A stretch of 64,000 bases of DNA, taken from assembly GCF_002289565.1 (NCBI RefSeq), contig NZ_NTFY01000021.1:1-64000 (forward strand). The letters run 5' to 3'. Of the stretch, positions 8,571-20,010 are shown in pieces. The notes under the pieces were generated by a model. It worked only from the letters and a program-made list of their open reading frames with translations. It had not been told where the DNA came from and made no database searches. Position 1 is the first letter of the stretch; every line of letters starts with the position of its first letter. The position numbers and the translations under genes are program-made. The DNA comes from Rhodopirellula sp. SM50. GTDB lineage: Bacteria > Planctomycetota > Planctomycetia > Pirellulales > Pirellulaceae.

Positions 8571-9368
8571 TTAGCCCTGACAGCCCGGGCACCAGTACAA
8601 CTTTCGCGCCGCGATTTCAACCGTCTCGATGGGGCGGTCACAGCGCGGGCAAGACGCTTTGCCATAAACGCGAAATCGATCGCGGCCTTCGAGCGTCGCT
8701 CGCGGCGCGCCGGCCTCTTTGGCCGTGACGGTGACGATCTTTCCGTACTTCACCCCCGTCCGCATCATCTTGACCAGCGACTTCCACAGCGAATCAAACG
8801 TCGCCTTGTCCAACTCCGCAGCGGGGAGACGCGGATCGACGCCGAGTTCGAAAAACAACTCGGCGCGAAAAATGTTGCCGACACCCGCGATCACAGACTG
8901 ATCCAAGACAAGGGCGCCGATCGGCTTCCGACTGGCGCGAACCGCGTCCCAAACAAGCGTCTTCTTGCGCGCCGACGAACCCTCGGCGAGCGGATCCGGG
9001 CCGAGCTTTCCGATCACCTCCTCGCGGGTTTGCTGATCGATGACGCGACAGGTCGTCGGGCCGTTCAGATCCAACGACCGAGTCTCGCCCACCAAACGCA
9101 TCCGCACCAGTCCGACCGGAGCCGGAGGCGGACTCGAGTGCGCGCGATACTTTCCGTACCGACCGAGGTGAATGTGGATCAAGCGATCGTTTTCAAAGTG
9201 ATAAAACAGATGCTTACCGATCGCCTCGCAGCGATCCATCAGCCGGCCGGAAACCTTTCGCGCGTCGCCGCGAAACCGTCCTTGCGGACTGGTCACCTTC
9301 AACGATTGCCCGGCAAACCAATCGGTGTGTTGGCGGGCAAGAAAATGGGTCTTGTGTCCTTCGGGCAT
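8571..9368 (-). CDS. nei: Fpg/Nei-family DNA glycosylase (endonuclease VIII-like)
   Basis: A 265-residue protein starting MPEGHKTHFLA: after Met removal Pro-1 is the Schiff-base nucleophile and Glu-2 the catalytic acid of this family. The middle contains the helix-two-turn-helix (VIAGVGNIFRAELFF), and the C-terminus has a zinc finger from CPRCDRP and CPGC. These enzymes excise oxidised bases and nick abasic DNA during base excision repair. The PEGH start favours the Nei branch over Fpg (usually PELPE); the substrate range is inferred. Convergent with birA. Confidence 0.9.
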   Translation of the reverse strand: MPEGHKTHFLARQHTDWFAGQSLKVTSPQGRFRGDARKVSGRLMDRCEAIGKHLFYHFENDRLIHIHLGRYGKYRAHSSPPPAPVGLVRMRLVGETRSLDLNGPTTCRVIDQQTREEVIGKLGPDPLAEGSSARKKTLVWDAVRASRKPIGALVLDQSVIAGVGNIFRAELFFELGVDPRLPAAELDKATFDSLWKSLVKMMRTGVKYGKIVTVTAKEAGAPRATLEGRDRFRVYGKASCPRCDRPIETVEIAARKLYWCPGCQG

Positions 9369-9619
9369 GGTGCTGGTAAACCTTCAATGGCGGCCAATGG
9401 TGATCGGGTAAGTATGGGTGGCTGTCGAGAGCCACACCGGGTGCGCCGGCAGAGCCGGCGCGGATGGCAAGCAGGATGCTTACCCCACTTCGCCCTTGGC
9501 CCCAGGCTCCCGCCTCCTGGCCGACAACAGATTTCCAAAAATGTCGTTGACAGGCCACCCCAACCACCGTACTATCTAAATAGCACACTCAATCACTGGC
9601 TCCTCGTTCAGGTCCAGCC

Positions 9620-10060
9620 ATGTTTTTTTCGATCGACGTCCAAAGCGACGTCGCGATCTACTTGCAGCTTGTTCGGCAAGTCAAATTTGCCATCGCCGCG
9701 GGAACGATTCGCCCGGGACAACTGCTCCCGAGCGTCCGCGCGCTCAGCAACCAGGTCGCGCTCAACCCCAACACGGTCGCCCGGGCTTTCAATCAACTGC
9801 AGGCCGACGGCGTGATCGAGACCTTGCGGGGCCGCGGCATGGTGGTTCGCGATGCGGCGGTCGAGATCTGTCGCCGCGAACGCGAGACGGTGTTGAACGA
9901 ACGCATCGGATCGGTGTTGGCAGAAGCCTGGCATGCGGGCCTTTCGAAAAAGCAGATCAAGACGTATGTGGACGATCACTTGCGTCAGTTGGTCGACACC
10001 GAACCGGCCGTCTTGGTGTCGTCGACCGAGCCGAGTGACAACGGCGGAGCCGAAGAATGA
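9620..10060 (+). CDS. GntR-family regulator, YtrA type
   Basis: A 146-residue protein with an N-terminal winged helix (YLQLVRQVKFAIAAGTIRPG, then LPSVRALSNQVALNPNTVARAF) and only a short helical tail instead of an effector domain, which defines the YtrA subfamily. These repressors usually control the ABC transporter genes directly downstream. Here the stop codon overlaps the ATG of the ATPase gene by four bases (ATGA), so they are translationally coupled. The 250 bases upstream hold the promoter and probably the operator; no obvious palindrome was picked out. Confidence 0.92.
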   Translation: MFFSIDVQSDVAIYLQLVRQVKFAIAAGTIRPGQLLPSVRALSNQVALNPNTVARAFNQLQADGVIETLRGRGMVVRDAAVEICRRERETVLNERIGSVLAEAWHAGLSKKQIKTYVDDHLRQLVDTEPAVLVSSTEPSDNGGAEE

Positions 10061-11028
10061 GTAGCGAAGCACCAGCCACTGACCGCCTTCCCGAACCCAA
10101 CGAAACGACCATGGAACCCGTCATCACCACCGACGCCCTGACGATGCACTTCCGTCGCTGTGACGCTCTGATGGGCGTCAGTTTGGAAATTCAGCCGGGA
10201 ACGGTGTTTGCACTGTTGGGCGAAAACGGCGCCGGCAAGACGACGATGATTCGCATCCTGACCGGGTTCCAAAAACCGACCAGCGGGTCGTGCACGGTTT
10301 GTGGCGTCAACCCGCTGCGTGACCCGCAAGGCGTACGGCGTCAAATCGGTTACGTCTCCGACGCACCGGCGCTCTACGATTGGATGACGGTCGCGCAGAT
10401 CGGCGGCTTCACGGCGTCGTTTTACGATGCATCGTTTTTGCCGAACTATGAAGCGTCGATTCGCCGCTACGAGATCCGCCCCGAACAAAAGATCCGCCAT
10501 CTTTCCAAGGGGCAACGTGCCAAGGTTGCCCTTTCACTTGCCCTGGCACACGACCCGTCACTGTTGATCTTGGACGAACCCACCAGCGGGCTGGACCCGA
10601 AGGTGCGTCGCAATTTCCTGGAATCGATGATCGACCGCGCCGCCACGGGGCGCACCGTGTTCCTGTCCAGCCATCAGATCAGTGAAGTCGAGCGGGTCGC
10701 CGACACGATTGCGATCCTGCACCACGGCCGAATCCGGTTGCACGGCCCGCTTGCGGAACTTCGCGAATCGATTCACGAGGTGGTCATTGACGTCGACGAT
10801 CCGCTGCGATCGATCGCCGCGCCCCCGGAGCCGGCCGAAGTGCTGACCGAAGAGACGTCGGGCCGCTCCCGCCAACTGTTCGTCCGCCACTTTTCACCGG
10901 AAATGATTCATGCGCTTCGCGAGATGCCAGGCGTGACGGAAGTCCGAACCCGAGTCGCGACGTTGGAAGAAATTTTTGTCGCCTGCACGTCCCATCGAAC
11001 CGCACCGGCGATGACCGCGTCGATCTGA
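10057..11028 (+). CDS. ABC transporter ATP-binding protein
   Basis: A 323-residue ATPase with Walker A GENGAGKTT (near residue 57), signature LSKGQRAKVALSLAL, Walker B LLILDEPTSGLD and switch His in FLSSHQ. A C-terminal stretch of about 90 residues after the ATPase core is typical of ATPases of ABC-2 exporters. It begins inside the regulator gene (ATGA overlap) and is followed after 138 bases by the cognate permease gene. Substrate is unknown. Confidence 0.93.
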   Translation: MSSEAPATDRLPEPNETTMEPVITTDALTMHFRRCDALMGVSLEIQPGTVFALLGENGAGKTTMIRILTGFQKPTSGSCTVCGVNPLRDPQGVRRQIGYVSDAPALYDWMTVAQIGGFTASFYDASFLPNYEASIRRYEIRPEQKIRHLSKGQRAKVALSLALAHDPSLLILDEPTSGLDPKVRRNFLESMIDRAATGRTVFLSSHQISEVERVADTIAILHHGRIRLHGPLAELRESIHEVVIDVDDPLRSIAAPPEPAEVLTEETSGRSRQLFVRHFSPEMIHALREMPGVTEVRTRVATLEEIFVACTSHRTAPAMTASI

Positions 11029-11166
11029 AGTCTTCGCTGACATTCGCCCGAACGCGGACGCGTCCGCGATACCCGATCGAGTAACCCTTTGACCAGACCG
11101 TGGGCTCGCGCCCACCGGCTGATGCAACCGCCGGCCCAAGGCGGAACTCCTCCGACTGATCTGCCA

Positions 11167-13629
11167 ATGAGCACCGAAGCAACACTCACAGCACTGACAA
11201 CGACGCGGCACGAAGCTTCCTCGACCGCGTGGTTCTGGTGGAAAGAAACTCGCCAGCTCGCGCCGTTGGTTGCGCTGCTGGCGATCGTCTCGCTGTTGAT
11301 CATCGTCATCAACGCCATCCTCGGCGTTGCGATGGATTCGTTTCGAATGCAACTGCCTCATGAAGTGACGATGCTGGTGTTCCCAGGTCTATTCGCGACC
11401 GGGGCAGGTCCCCTGTTGGTCGGCCAAGAACGATCTCAACGTACGATCGATTGGTTGGCCTTGCTGCCGATCTCGTCCAAACGGATCGCGACGACGAAAT
11501 TGTTGGTCGGCATGGCCGGGCTGGCCACGATGTGGGCGTTCGCGTTGCTGGTCATCACGGCGTTTGAACTCGGTCAACGCGACACGTCACATTGGACGAT
11601 CGGCGGTCAAACCGGCTATTCGGGAAACCCGTTCAGCTATCCGGTCTGGATCTCCCATTCGTTGTTCGTGTTGTTGGCAGGCTTTTATGTCGCCTGGCGG
11701 ATCAAAAATCAATTTTATTCTTTGATTGCTTTGATTCCGTTGGCGTTCGCGCCGCTGATCGCGACGTCGCTCGTCTCCGAGTTTGCCAATCGCCCGATGG
11801 CGACCGGGCAGCTGGACTGGATCAACTTGGGATTCACGTTGCTGGGCATCGTGATCGTGACTCCGATCTCCTATCGAGCCGCGATCCGGACCCTGGGCGC
11901 GGCGGAAGCCCCCTCGGTAAAGCCGCTGGTGGACGTCTCGCCCCATTCCCCGGCACGCGAAACGAATGATGCCATCCCGCCAACATTCGCAACGCACACC
12001 GCGCCGATCATTTGGCAATCGATTCACTCGGCCAAAGGCATGCTGGCGATCTTGATCGGCATGTTGTTGATCAGCTTCCTGGCTGCCGTTCAATTGGCGG
12101 CGGTGGATCGGTACCGCGGGATCATCGGACTGTTGCCTTGGCTGTTATTGCTGGCGCCCCTGGCCGTGTGCTGGTTGGGAATCAGCGTGTTCAAACACGA
12201 CGGGGCATCCGAGCGGGTGCGTTTTCTGGCCGACCGTGGCGTCTCTCCCGGCAAGACCTATTGCGCACTGCATGCGGTGCCGATCGCCATCCTCTGCTGT
12301 TCGCTGCTGGTGTACGGACTTTGGAATCTGACGATTGTTCATCGAGAGGCGGTCTCCAATTTCGCCGCGGGATTGCCGTCGCTGGTGACGATGCTGATGA
12401 TCGTGGTTTGGATCTATGCGATCTCCCAGTGGGTCAGCCAGTTTGTCCGCACACTGATTTTGTCGGTCATTCTGGCGCCGATCCTGTCTTTGGTGACGGT
12501 CGGCTGGCTGGTGTTCGCCTATCTCTCCTTGGGATTCCCGATCTATGGGTTGATCCTCTGCGGGCTCGCTCCGATGGTGGCGACGTACGTGATGATGCGG
12601 CGTTACATGGACACCGGTGACCGCCCATTGACATTCGTTGTCGGCGGCGGTGTGGTCGGGTTGATCGTGCTGCTGCCGATCGGTTTTGCCGCCGCGCACG
12701 TGCTCTCGGTCCCCGCCATGGATCCAACGCTGCGGGCGGAATTGCTCAGCGAAGCCCAGCGTCATGCCGAACCCAACGCCCGATTGGTCGCCGTGCCGGT
12801 CACCGGATTCGCGGACGACTCCGCGTTCCGTCACGATCCGCTGGGCGACAAGATGAAGGAACTCCAGAACTATCTTCACCACTACAAGATGGATCCACAG
12901 CAGAGCGTCGCGCCGCTGAAGTCCAACGCGAGTACGGAGGTGGTTGCGCTCGTCGGTCCGTGGGAGTACACACGCTGGCATGGAAACATGATGCGGGCAC
13001 GAATCCAGTGGCGACAGCAACAGGATGATCCGGCGTGGTCCGAATTGGCCCAATGGCTGGACGCCTCGGCAACGCTGCTGCCGGCGCTCCGTCGCAGTAC
13101 GTTGCTCTCGGGCCAGGAAATCGCCGACCGTTTGGAAGTGCTACTGATCGACACGCTGCAAAACGACGTGCCCGCTGAACGCGCCGATGAGCCCGCCGTG
13201 CAAGCGGCCACACAAGCCATCGGAACGCCGGCCAGTCGAGCCGCCGCGCGGCGGCGTGCGGTGGTGGTGACCTGGCAACACAAGTTCCAAGACGATCGAG
13301 AACGCTATCTGAATCACTATCTAACCGTGCTGGAGCATCAGCCGCCGGGACTCGTCGGTTGGATGCAACCCCGTTTCCACGACTCCTTGGTCACCGCCAT
13401 GCTGGAAGGGATCGACGCCGCGGCCAACCGCAGTGACGACATCGGCTGGCGATGGAAACTTCACCAGCTTCATCAAACCGGGGACGTGTTCCAGACCAGT
13501 CGCTACGCAGACGACCTGCGTTCGCTGCCGGCGATCGAAACGATGACCGTCGACCGCATCAACGGCTACGGCCAGCTGTGGGGCCGCGACTGGGAATACG
13601 TCGAATTAAACACCAGGACACAACCATGA
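11167..13629 (+). CDS. ABC-2 type permease-like membrane protein
   Basis: About 820 residues from the ATG at 11167; the frame is open further upstream to a TTG at 11089, but those residues look non-native. The N-terminal half has about six hydrophobic helices with the ABC-2 block RSQRTIDWLALLPISSKRI; a second membrane group lies near residues 275-510. The last 300 residues are soluble and without recognised domain. The stop overlaps the next ATG by four bases. With the ATPase and the YtrA regulator it probably forms a stress-regulated exporter or membrane-remodelling system. Confidence 0.8.
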   Translation: MSTEATLTALTTTRHEASSTAWFWWKETRQLAPLVALLAIVSLLIIVINAILGVAMDSFRMQLPHEVTMLVFPGLFATGAGPLLVGQERSQRTIDWLALLPISSKRIATTKLLVGMAGLATMWAFALLVITAFELGQRDTSHWTIGGQTGYSGNPFSYPVWISHSLFVLLAGFYVAWRIKNQFYSLIALIPLAFAPLIATSLVSEFANRPMATGQLDWINLGFTLLGIVIVTPISYRAAIRTLGAAEAPSVKPLVDVSPHSPARETNDAIPPTFATHTAPIIWQSIHSAKGMLAILIGMLLISFLAAVQLAAVDRYRGIIGLLPWLLLLAPLAVCWLGISVFKHDGASERVRFLADRGVSPGKTYCALHAVPIAILCCSLLVYGLWNLTIVHREAVSNFAAGLPSLVTMLMIVVWIYAISQWVSQFVRTLILSVILAPILSLVTVGWLVFAYLSLGFPIYGLILCGLAPMVATYVMMRRYMDTGDRPLTFVVGGGVVGLIVLLPIGFAAAHVLSVPAMDPTLRAELLSEAQRHAEPNARLVAVPVTGFADDSAFRHDPLGDKMKELQNYLHHYKMDPQQSVAPLKSNASTEVVALVGPWEYTRWHGNMMRARIQWRQQQDDPAWSELAQWLDASATLLPALRRSTLLSGQEIADRLEVLLIDTLQNDVPAERADEPAVQAATQAIGTPASRAAARRRAVVVTWQHKFQDDRERYLNHYLTVLEHQPPGLVGWMQPRFHDSLVTAMLEGIDAAANRSDDIGWRWKLHQLHQTGDVFQTSRYADDLRSLPAIETMTVDRINGYGQLWGRDWEYVELNTRTQP

Positions 13630-14933
13630 GTGCTTCCCGAAAAACATTTCGTGACCGAACGATGATCGCAGTGGCGATCGCTCCGCCGATCGCGCTGCTG
13701 TTGTTCTGCGTCTCCGCAGCCGCAACCTGGCAAGCCGGTGCGGCAAAGGTCAGACCGGTGCTGGAGCAGTCGTTTCCGCCGGAGCTGATCGATTCGCTGG
13801 TTACCCAGGCCGCCGACGACGCAGACCGGGTGAGCACCGAACACACGAAATTGAGCCGAGAACTGGCCAGTGCGGCTGAGGCGCTCAACGATCAATACCA
13901 CCTCTTGTTCGACGTCCTCGAAGAACACGACGACCTGTTTGAAAATCTCGACGAAGAGCACCCGCTCGACACCTACCTGGATGACTATCTGGCCGAAGCG
14001 GCACCGTTGCTGAACTTGACGAAACAATACGCCAACGAATTCGGAAATCCCAACAGCTATTCGAGCGGACTGATCTCCTTCCGCGGATTGCCCGAGTTGC
14101 TGCGAACGGAATTTCGTGACGCCGTCCGCGACAAGCAGACCGATCGAGCGATCGAAGCATTCCGACTGTTTCAAGGACTGGGTATCGGACCAACCGGCCA
14201 AGTCTCGCTCGATCTACTTCCTTTGGTCACGCAATCGATCGCCACGGGAATTTGGAGTGAGTCCGAACTGAATGAAATCGTTCAACTGGTCAAGGCGTCA
14301 CCGGACTTGAACCAGACGTGGCAAGACAGCATTCGCTCGACGACCTTGGCGCAGGTCCCTTGGTTGCTGCGTGGAGAAGTGGTCCAGAGGTGGCGTCGTG
14401 ATCCGACGCCGAAAACGTTCGCCCCTAGTCTGCGCCTCCAATGGCTCCAGCGCAACGAAGCATTCTCTCGTGTCGGCGGGATCGGAACGTTTGACGCGAT
14501 CAAACGTGTGATGAAATTGCAAGAGACGTTTCGTCGGGAATCTGGCTCCGGGTTGGATCTGGCGCTCCAAATCCCCGCGTACAATCAATCCTACAGTCCG
14601 GGTCAATCGAAGGACTACCTGGCGACCCTCTACACCAAAGTCGCAAACGAGCGGCGACACGCCCGAACAGCTGCCGCGGTGGCCAAGTACAAGCTAAAGT
14701 TTGGCCAATACCCGATGACGCTCGATGATTTGATCAAGGTGAACTTGCCGGCCAGCGCCACGCTCGACCCGCTGGGTGTCCCCTTTCACTTCTCGTCTGA
14801 TGGAGAGACGTGTGAATTGGGAAACGCCGCGATCTGGTTCACCGATAGCCGCGGATACAGCGGAACGTTCGGCACGCGCGATGGAACACTCTCGGCGATC
14901 CTGAAACAGTTCGTGGTGCTCAAGTTTCGGTAG
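13626..14933 (+). CDS. Membrane-anchored protein of unknown function, ABC operon
   Basis: A 435-residue protein beginning at the ATG that overlaps the permease stop (ATGA). One N-terminal hydrophobic helix (IAVAIAPPIALLLFCVSAAA) is followed by a long helical exported part. Near the C-terminus KYKLKFGQYPMTLDDL plus a Gly/Asp-rich tail recalls the end of type II pseudopilins, though the N-terminal prepilin motif is missing. No family assigned. Tight coupling suggests it works with the ABC-2 system, perhaps as an extracytoplasmic partner. Confidence 0.75.
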   Translation: MSASRKTFRDRTMIAVAIAPPIALLLFCVSAAATWQAGAAKVRPVLEQSFPPELIDSLVTQAADDADRVSTEHTKLSRELASAAEALNDQYHLLFDVLEEHDDLFENLDEEHPLDTYLDDYLAEAAPLLNLTKQYANEFGNPNSYSSGLISFRGLPELLRTEFRDAVRDKQTDRAIEAFRLFQGLGIGPTGQVSLDLLPLVTQSIATGIWSESELNEIVQLVKASPDLNQTWQDSIRSTTLAQVPWLLRGEVVQRWRRDPTPKTFAPSLRLQWLQRNEAFSRVGGIGTFDAIKRVMKLQETFRRESGSGLDLALQIPAYNQSYSPGQSKDYLATLYTKVANERRHARTAAAVAKYKLKFGQYPMTLDDLIKVNLPASATLDPLGVPFHFSSDGETCELGNAAIWFTDSRGYSGTFGTRDGTLSAILKQFVVLKFR

Positions 14934-14941
14934 TCTTGCGA

Positions 14942-15028
14942 GTGGGATAGGCTTCCAGCCTGTCAATCCAGTGGGATAGGCTTCCAGCCTGTCATTGCAG
15001 TATCGACAGGCTGGAAGCCTATCCCACT
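14942..15028. repeat. REP-like array, family R (2 direct + 1 inverted unit)
   Basis: Two direct GTGGGATAGGCTTCCAGCC units and one inverted unit between two converging genes, 8 bases after one stop codon and 9 bases from the other. Confidence 0.92.
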
Positions 15029-15037
15029 TATGTTCCG

Positions 15038-17410
<2,373 letters not shown>

Positions 17411-17477
17411 CACTTCAAAAAGTCGTCCGGAAAGGGTGGGGACGATTCATTGTAGCGGGTCCGCGCATCGCTTCGCG

Positions 17478-17677
17478 CCCAGCGGGACGGCTTGTTGACT
17501 TTGTGAGCCGCGACGCGTAAGCGGCCGGGCTTTGCGGCGCCCGCCCGAGGCCTTACGGCCAGCGGCTCACCATTGACTCAGCGGATCGTGGATCAATCAA
17601 CGGACCGGTCAGCGACCGGCGCGTGGTGAAATCCACACGCACACGCGCCACTGGCTCACGCCACGTGCTGAGATGCG
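17478..17677 (-). repeat. Composite dispersed repeat (modules A+B), about 200 bases
   Basis: The reverse complement of this stretch matches 60230-60429 along its length: module B (GCACGTGGCGTGAGCCAGTG to GCTCGCTGACC-like) followed by module A (GAGTCAATGGTGAGCCGCTG ... CTTACGCGTCGCGGCTCAC) and a terminal CGTCCCGCTGGG. Module A is itself an imperfect palindrome (GTGAGCCGC at both ends). It fills most of the gap downstream of the acetolactate synthase gene. No ORF inside looks real. Confidence 0.85.
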
Positions 17678-17690
17678 GAACCAGCGTGAC

Positions 17691-19472
17691 CTACTGCAGG
17701 ATCATGTCGTCGACGGTCATGCCGCCGGGGATCATCGGCAAGACGTGCTCTTGGTAAGGCACTTCGACGTCCAAGACGTAGGGACCGGGATGGGCGATCA
17801 TTTCACGGATCGCACCTTCCAGATCCGATTTCTTTCTCACCGTCGCCGCACCGCACCCGTATCCTTGCGCGATTTTCACAAAATCGGGATAACGCTCGGT
17901 GGCGTAGGAGAACCGTTCGGCGTCGCTGTTGCCGCTGGCTTCATTGTGACTGATCGGTCCCAAGTAGGTGTGGGCCCGGTTTCGATCCATGAAGCGATCT
18001 TCCCACTGAACCACCATTCCCAGGTGCTGGTTGTTGAGCAAGAAGACTTTGACGGGTAGTTCTTCGCAGAAACACGTCGCCAGTTCTTGGACGTTCATCT
18101 GGAAACTGCCATCGCCGTCGATGTCGATGACCAACGAATTCGGTAGCGCCGCTTGGATGCCCATCGCACACGGCAATCCGAATCCCATGGTGCCCAGTCC
18201 GCTGCTGGAGTGCCAGGTGCGGGGGCGTCGGAATCGGTAGAACTGTGCCGCCCACATCTGGTGCTGCCCGACACCGACGGAGATTTGGGCGTCCATGTCC
18301 GCGGTGATGTCACTGAGCGTGCGGATCGCGTGCTGCTGCAGGATCCCGTCGAACTCGGTGTCATACTTGAAGGGGTACTTCGCTTTGAGTTCTTTGCAAT
18401 GCTCGCGCCAGGGCTCGATGTCGCACTTGGTGACGGTCTTATTGAGGGCGTTGAGCACTTGCTTGACGTCGCCGCGAACCGGGATGTGGGCTTCCTTGTT
18501 CTTGTTCAGCTCGGATCCGTCGATGTCGACGTGGATGATCTTGGCGTCCTTGGCGAACGCTTCGACTTTCCCGGTCACGCGGTCGTCAAAACGAACGCCC
18601 AACGCGATCAACAGGTCGCAATCCCGGACGGCATAATTGGCGTACGCCGCGCCGTGCATTCCCAACCAGTCCATGGAGTTTTCGTTGTCCGGCGGAACGG
18701 CACCGATGCCCATCACGGTGGTCACGGTCGGAATCCCCGTCTTGTTGATGAACTCGTTGAGTTCTTCGCTGGCGTTGCCCAAGATGATTCCGCCCCCGGC
18801 GTAGATCATCGGGCGACGGGCGAGTCGGATCGCGGCGGTGAGCTGGCGAATCGTCTCGCTGGCCACCGGCGGGGGCGCCGCTTCGTAGCCGGGCAGATTC
18901 ATCGGCGGATCCAAATCCAAGTCGCTCGTCACGTCGGACAATTGGACGTCCTTGGGCAAATCGACCAACACCGGCCCCGGGCGACCGCTACTGGCGATGT
19001 GGAACGCCTCTTTCATCACTCGCGGCAATTCGCGGATATCGGTGACCAGGTAGTGGTGTTTGGTGATTCCGCGGCAAACCTCGACCATCGGTGTTTCTTG
19101 AAACGCGTCCGAACCGATCGCTCGGGTGGGAACCTGGGCGGTCAGACAGACCATCGGAATGCTGTCCAGTTTGGCGTCGGCGATCGCGGTGACCAAGTTC
19201 GTGGCGCCCGGGCCGCTGGTGGCAAGCACCACGCCGACCCGACCGGTCGAACGTGCGTAACCTTGGGCGGCAAACGCCCCCCCCTGCTCGTGACGTGGCA
19301 AAATCGTCCGAATCGAATCGCCGTAACGTGTCAGGGCCTGGTGCAACGGCATGCTGCATCCGCCCGGATAGGCGAATAGTACATCGACCCCGTGATCTAC
19401 CAGTGATTTGACAATGATGTCGGCTCCGGTCATCACGCGGTTTTCAGTGTTGGCAGCTTTTGCGGTGCTCAT
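17691..19472 (-). CDS. ilvB: Acetolactate synthase large subunit
   Basis: A thiamine-diphosphate enzyme of 593 residues. The catalytic Glu is in [18 protein letters not shown], the FAD/central domain follows, and the ThDP/Mg motif is [14 protein letters not shown] with NNQHLGMV. It condenses pyruvate (or pyruvate with 2-ketobutyrate) in branched-chain amino acid synthesis. The frame is open to 19532, but residues before [13 protein letters not shown] look non-coding, so the ATG at 19472 is chosen. No ilvN regulatory subunit gene is next to it. A catabolic acetolactate synthase is less likely given the FAD-type central domain. Confidence 0.93.
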   Translation of the reverse strand: MSTAKAANTENRVMTGADIIVKSLVDHGVDVLFAYPGGCSMPLHQALTRYGDSIRTILPRHEQGGAFAAQGYARSTGRVGVVLATSGPGATNLVTAIADAKLDSIPMVCLTAQVPTRAIGSDAFQETPMVEVCRGITKHHYLVTDIRELPRVMKEAFHIASSGRPGPVLVDLPKDVQLSDVTSDLDLDPPMNLPGYEAAPPPVASETIRQLTAAIRLARRPMIYAGGGIILGNASEELNEFINKTGIPTVTTVMGIGAVPPDNENSMDWLGMHGAAYANYAVRDCDLLIALGVRFDDRVTGKVEAFAKDAKIIHVDIDGSELNKNKEAHIPVRGDVKQVLNALNKTVTKCDIEPWREHCKELKAKYPFKYDTEFDGILQQHAIRTLSDITADMDAQISVGVGQHQMWAAQFYRFRRPRTWHSSSGLGTMGFGLPCAMGIQAALPNSLVIDIDGDGSFQMNVQELATCFCEELPVKVFLLNNQHLGMVVQWEDRFMDRNRAHTYLGPISHNEASGNSDAERFSYATERYPDFVKIAQGYGCGAATVRKKSDLEGAIREMIAHPGPYVLDVEVPYQEHVLPMIPGGMTVDDMILQ

Positions 19473-19617
19473 GAGTGGGAAATTGCTAGGACGAAATGGA
19501 AATGGAGACGTCGAAAGTAGAAAAACTGACATTTACGTGGCAGGGAGAACTTCCGAACCTAGCTGCTAACGTAAGTGGGGGCCGAAGCTTAGGCAATGCG
19601 AAAAACACCCGGCAAAG

Positions 19618-20010
19618 ATGACTAGTTGGTTCAATTTGGCAGCAATCGCCTTGGGCGGAGCGATCGGATCGCTCTGCCGATACGGCCTGACACTCTCCGC
19701 GGCGGCGCTGCCGGGCGGGTCGACGATGCTGGGAACCACGATTGCCAATCTCGTCGGATGCGGCCTCTTGGGGGCTCTGTCTTCCCTTGACCCGACACAA
19801 TCGGAGTCCATTGAGCGATTAATGCTTGCCCTCCGGGTCGGATTCCTGGGCTCGATGACCACGTTTTCCACGTTCACGGCCGAGTCGACGATGCTCGCCG
19901 GCGAAGGGCGCTGGGGGGCGTCAGGCATCTACGTCCTGGCCAATCTGATCCTCGGCTATTTGGCGCTGATTCTCGCGGGCAACCTGGTCAGGTGGTGGAT
20001 TCAAACATGA
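19618..20010 (+). CDS. crcB: Fluoride-exporting channel CrcB/Fluc
   Basis: A 130-residue protein of four hydrophobic helices. It has GGAIGSLCRYGL near the N-terminus, the conserved Asn in TTIANLVGCGLLG and the TFSTFTAE stretch of the fluoride pore. It works as a dual-topology dimer that lets fluoride leave the cell. No fluoride riboswitch pattern was recognised in the 85 bases between it and the divergent ilvB start. Confidence 0.93.
   Translation: MTSWFNLAAIALGGAIGSLCRYGLTLSAAALPGGSTMLGTTIANLVGCGLLGALSSLDPTQSESIERLMLALRVGFLGSMTTFSTFTAESTMLAGEGRWGASGIYVLANLILGYLALILAGNLVRWWIQT

Noticed and set aside
18153-19379. A 408-residue open frame opposite acetolactate synthase
   Set aside because: Antisense shadow; Arg/Gly/His-rich translation without motifs, while the opposite strand encodes an intact ALS.
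19533-19617. Fluoride riboswitch before crcB
   Set aside because: The gap is only 85 bases and none of the conserved riboswitch blocks could be recognised.
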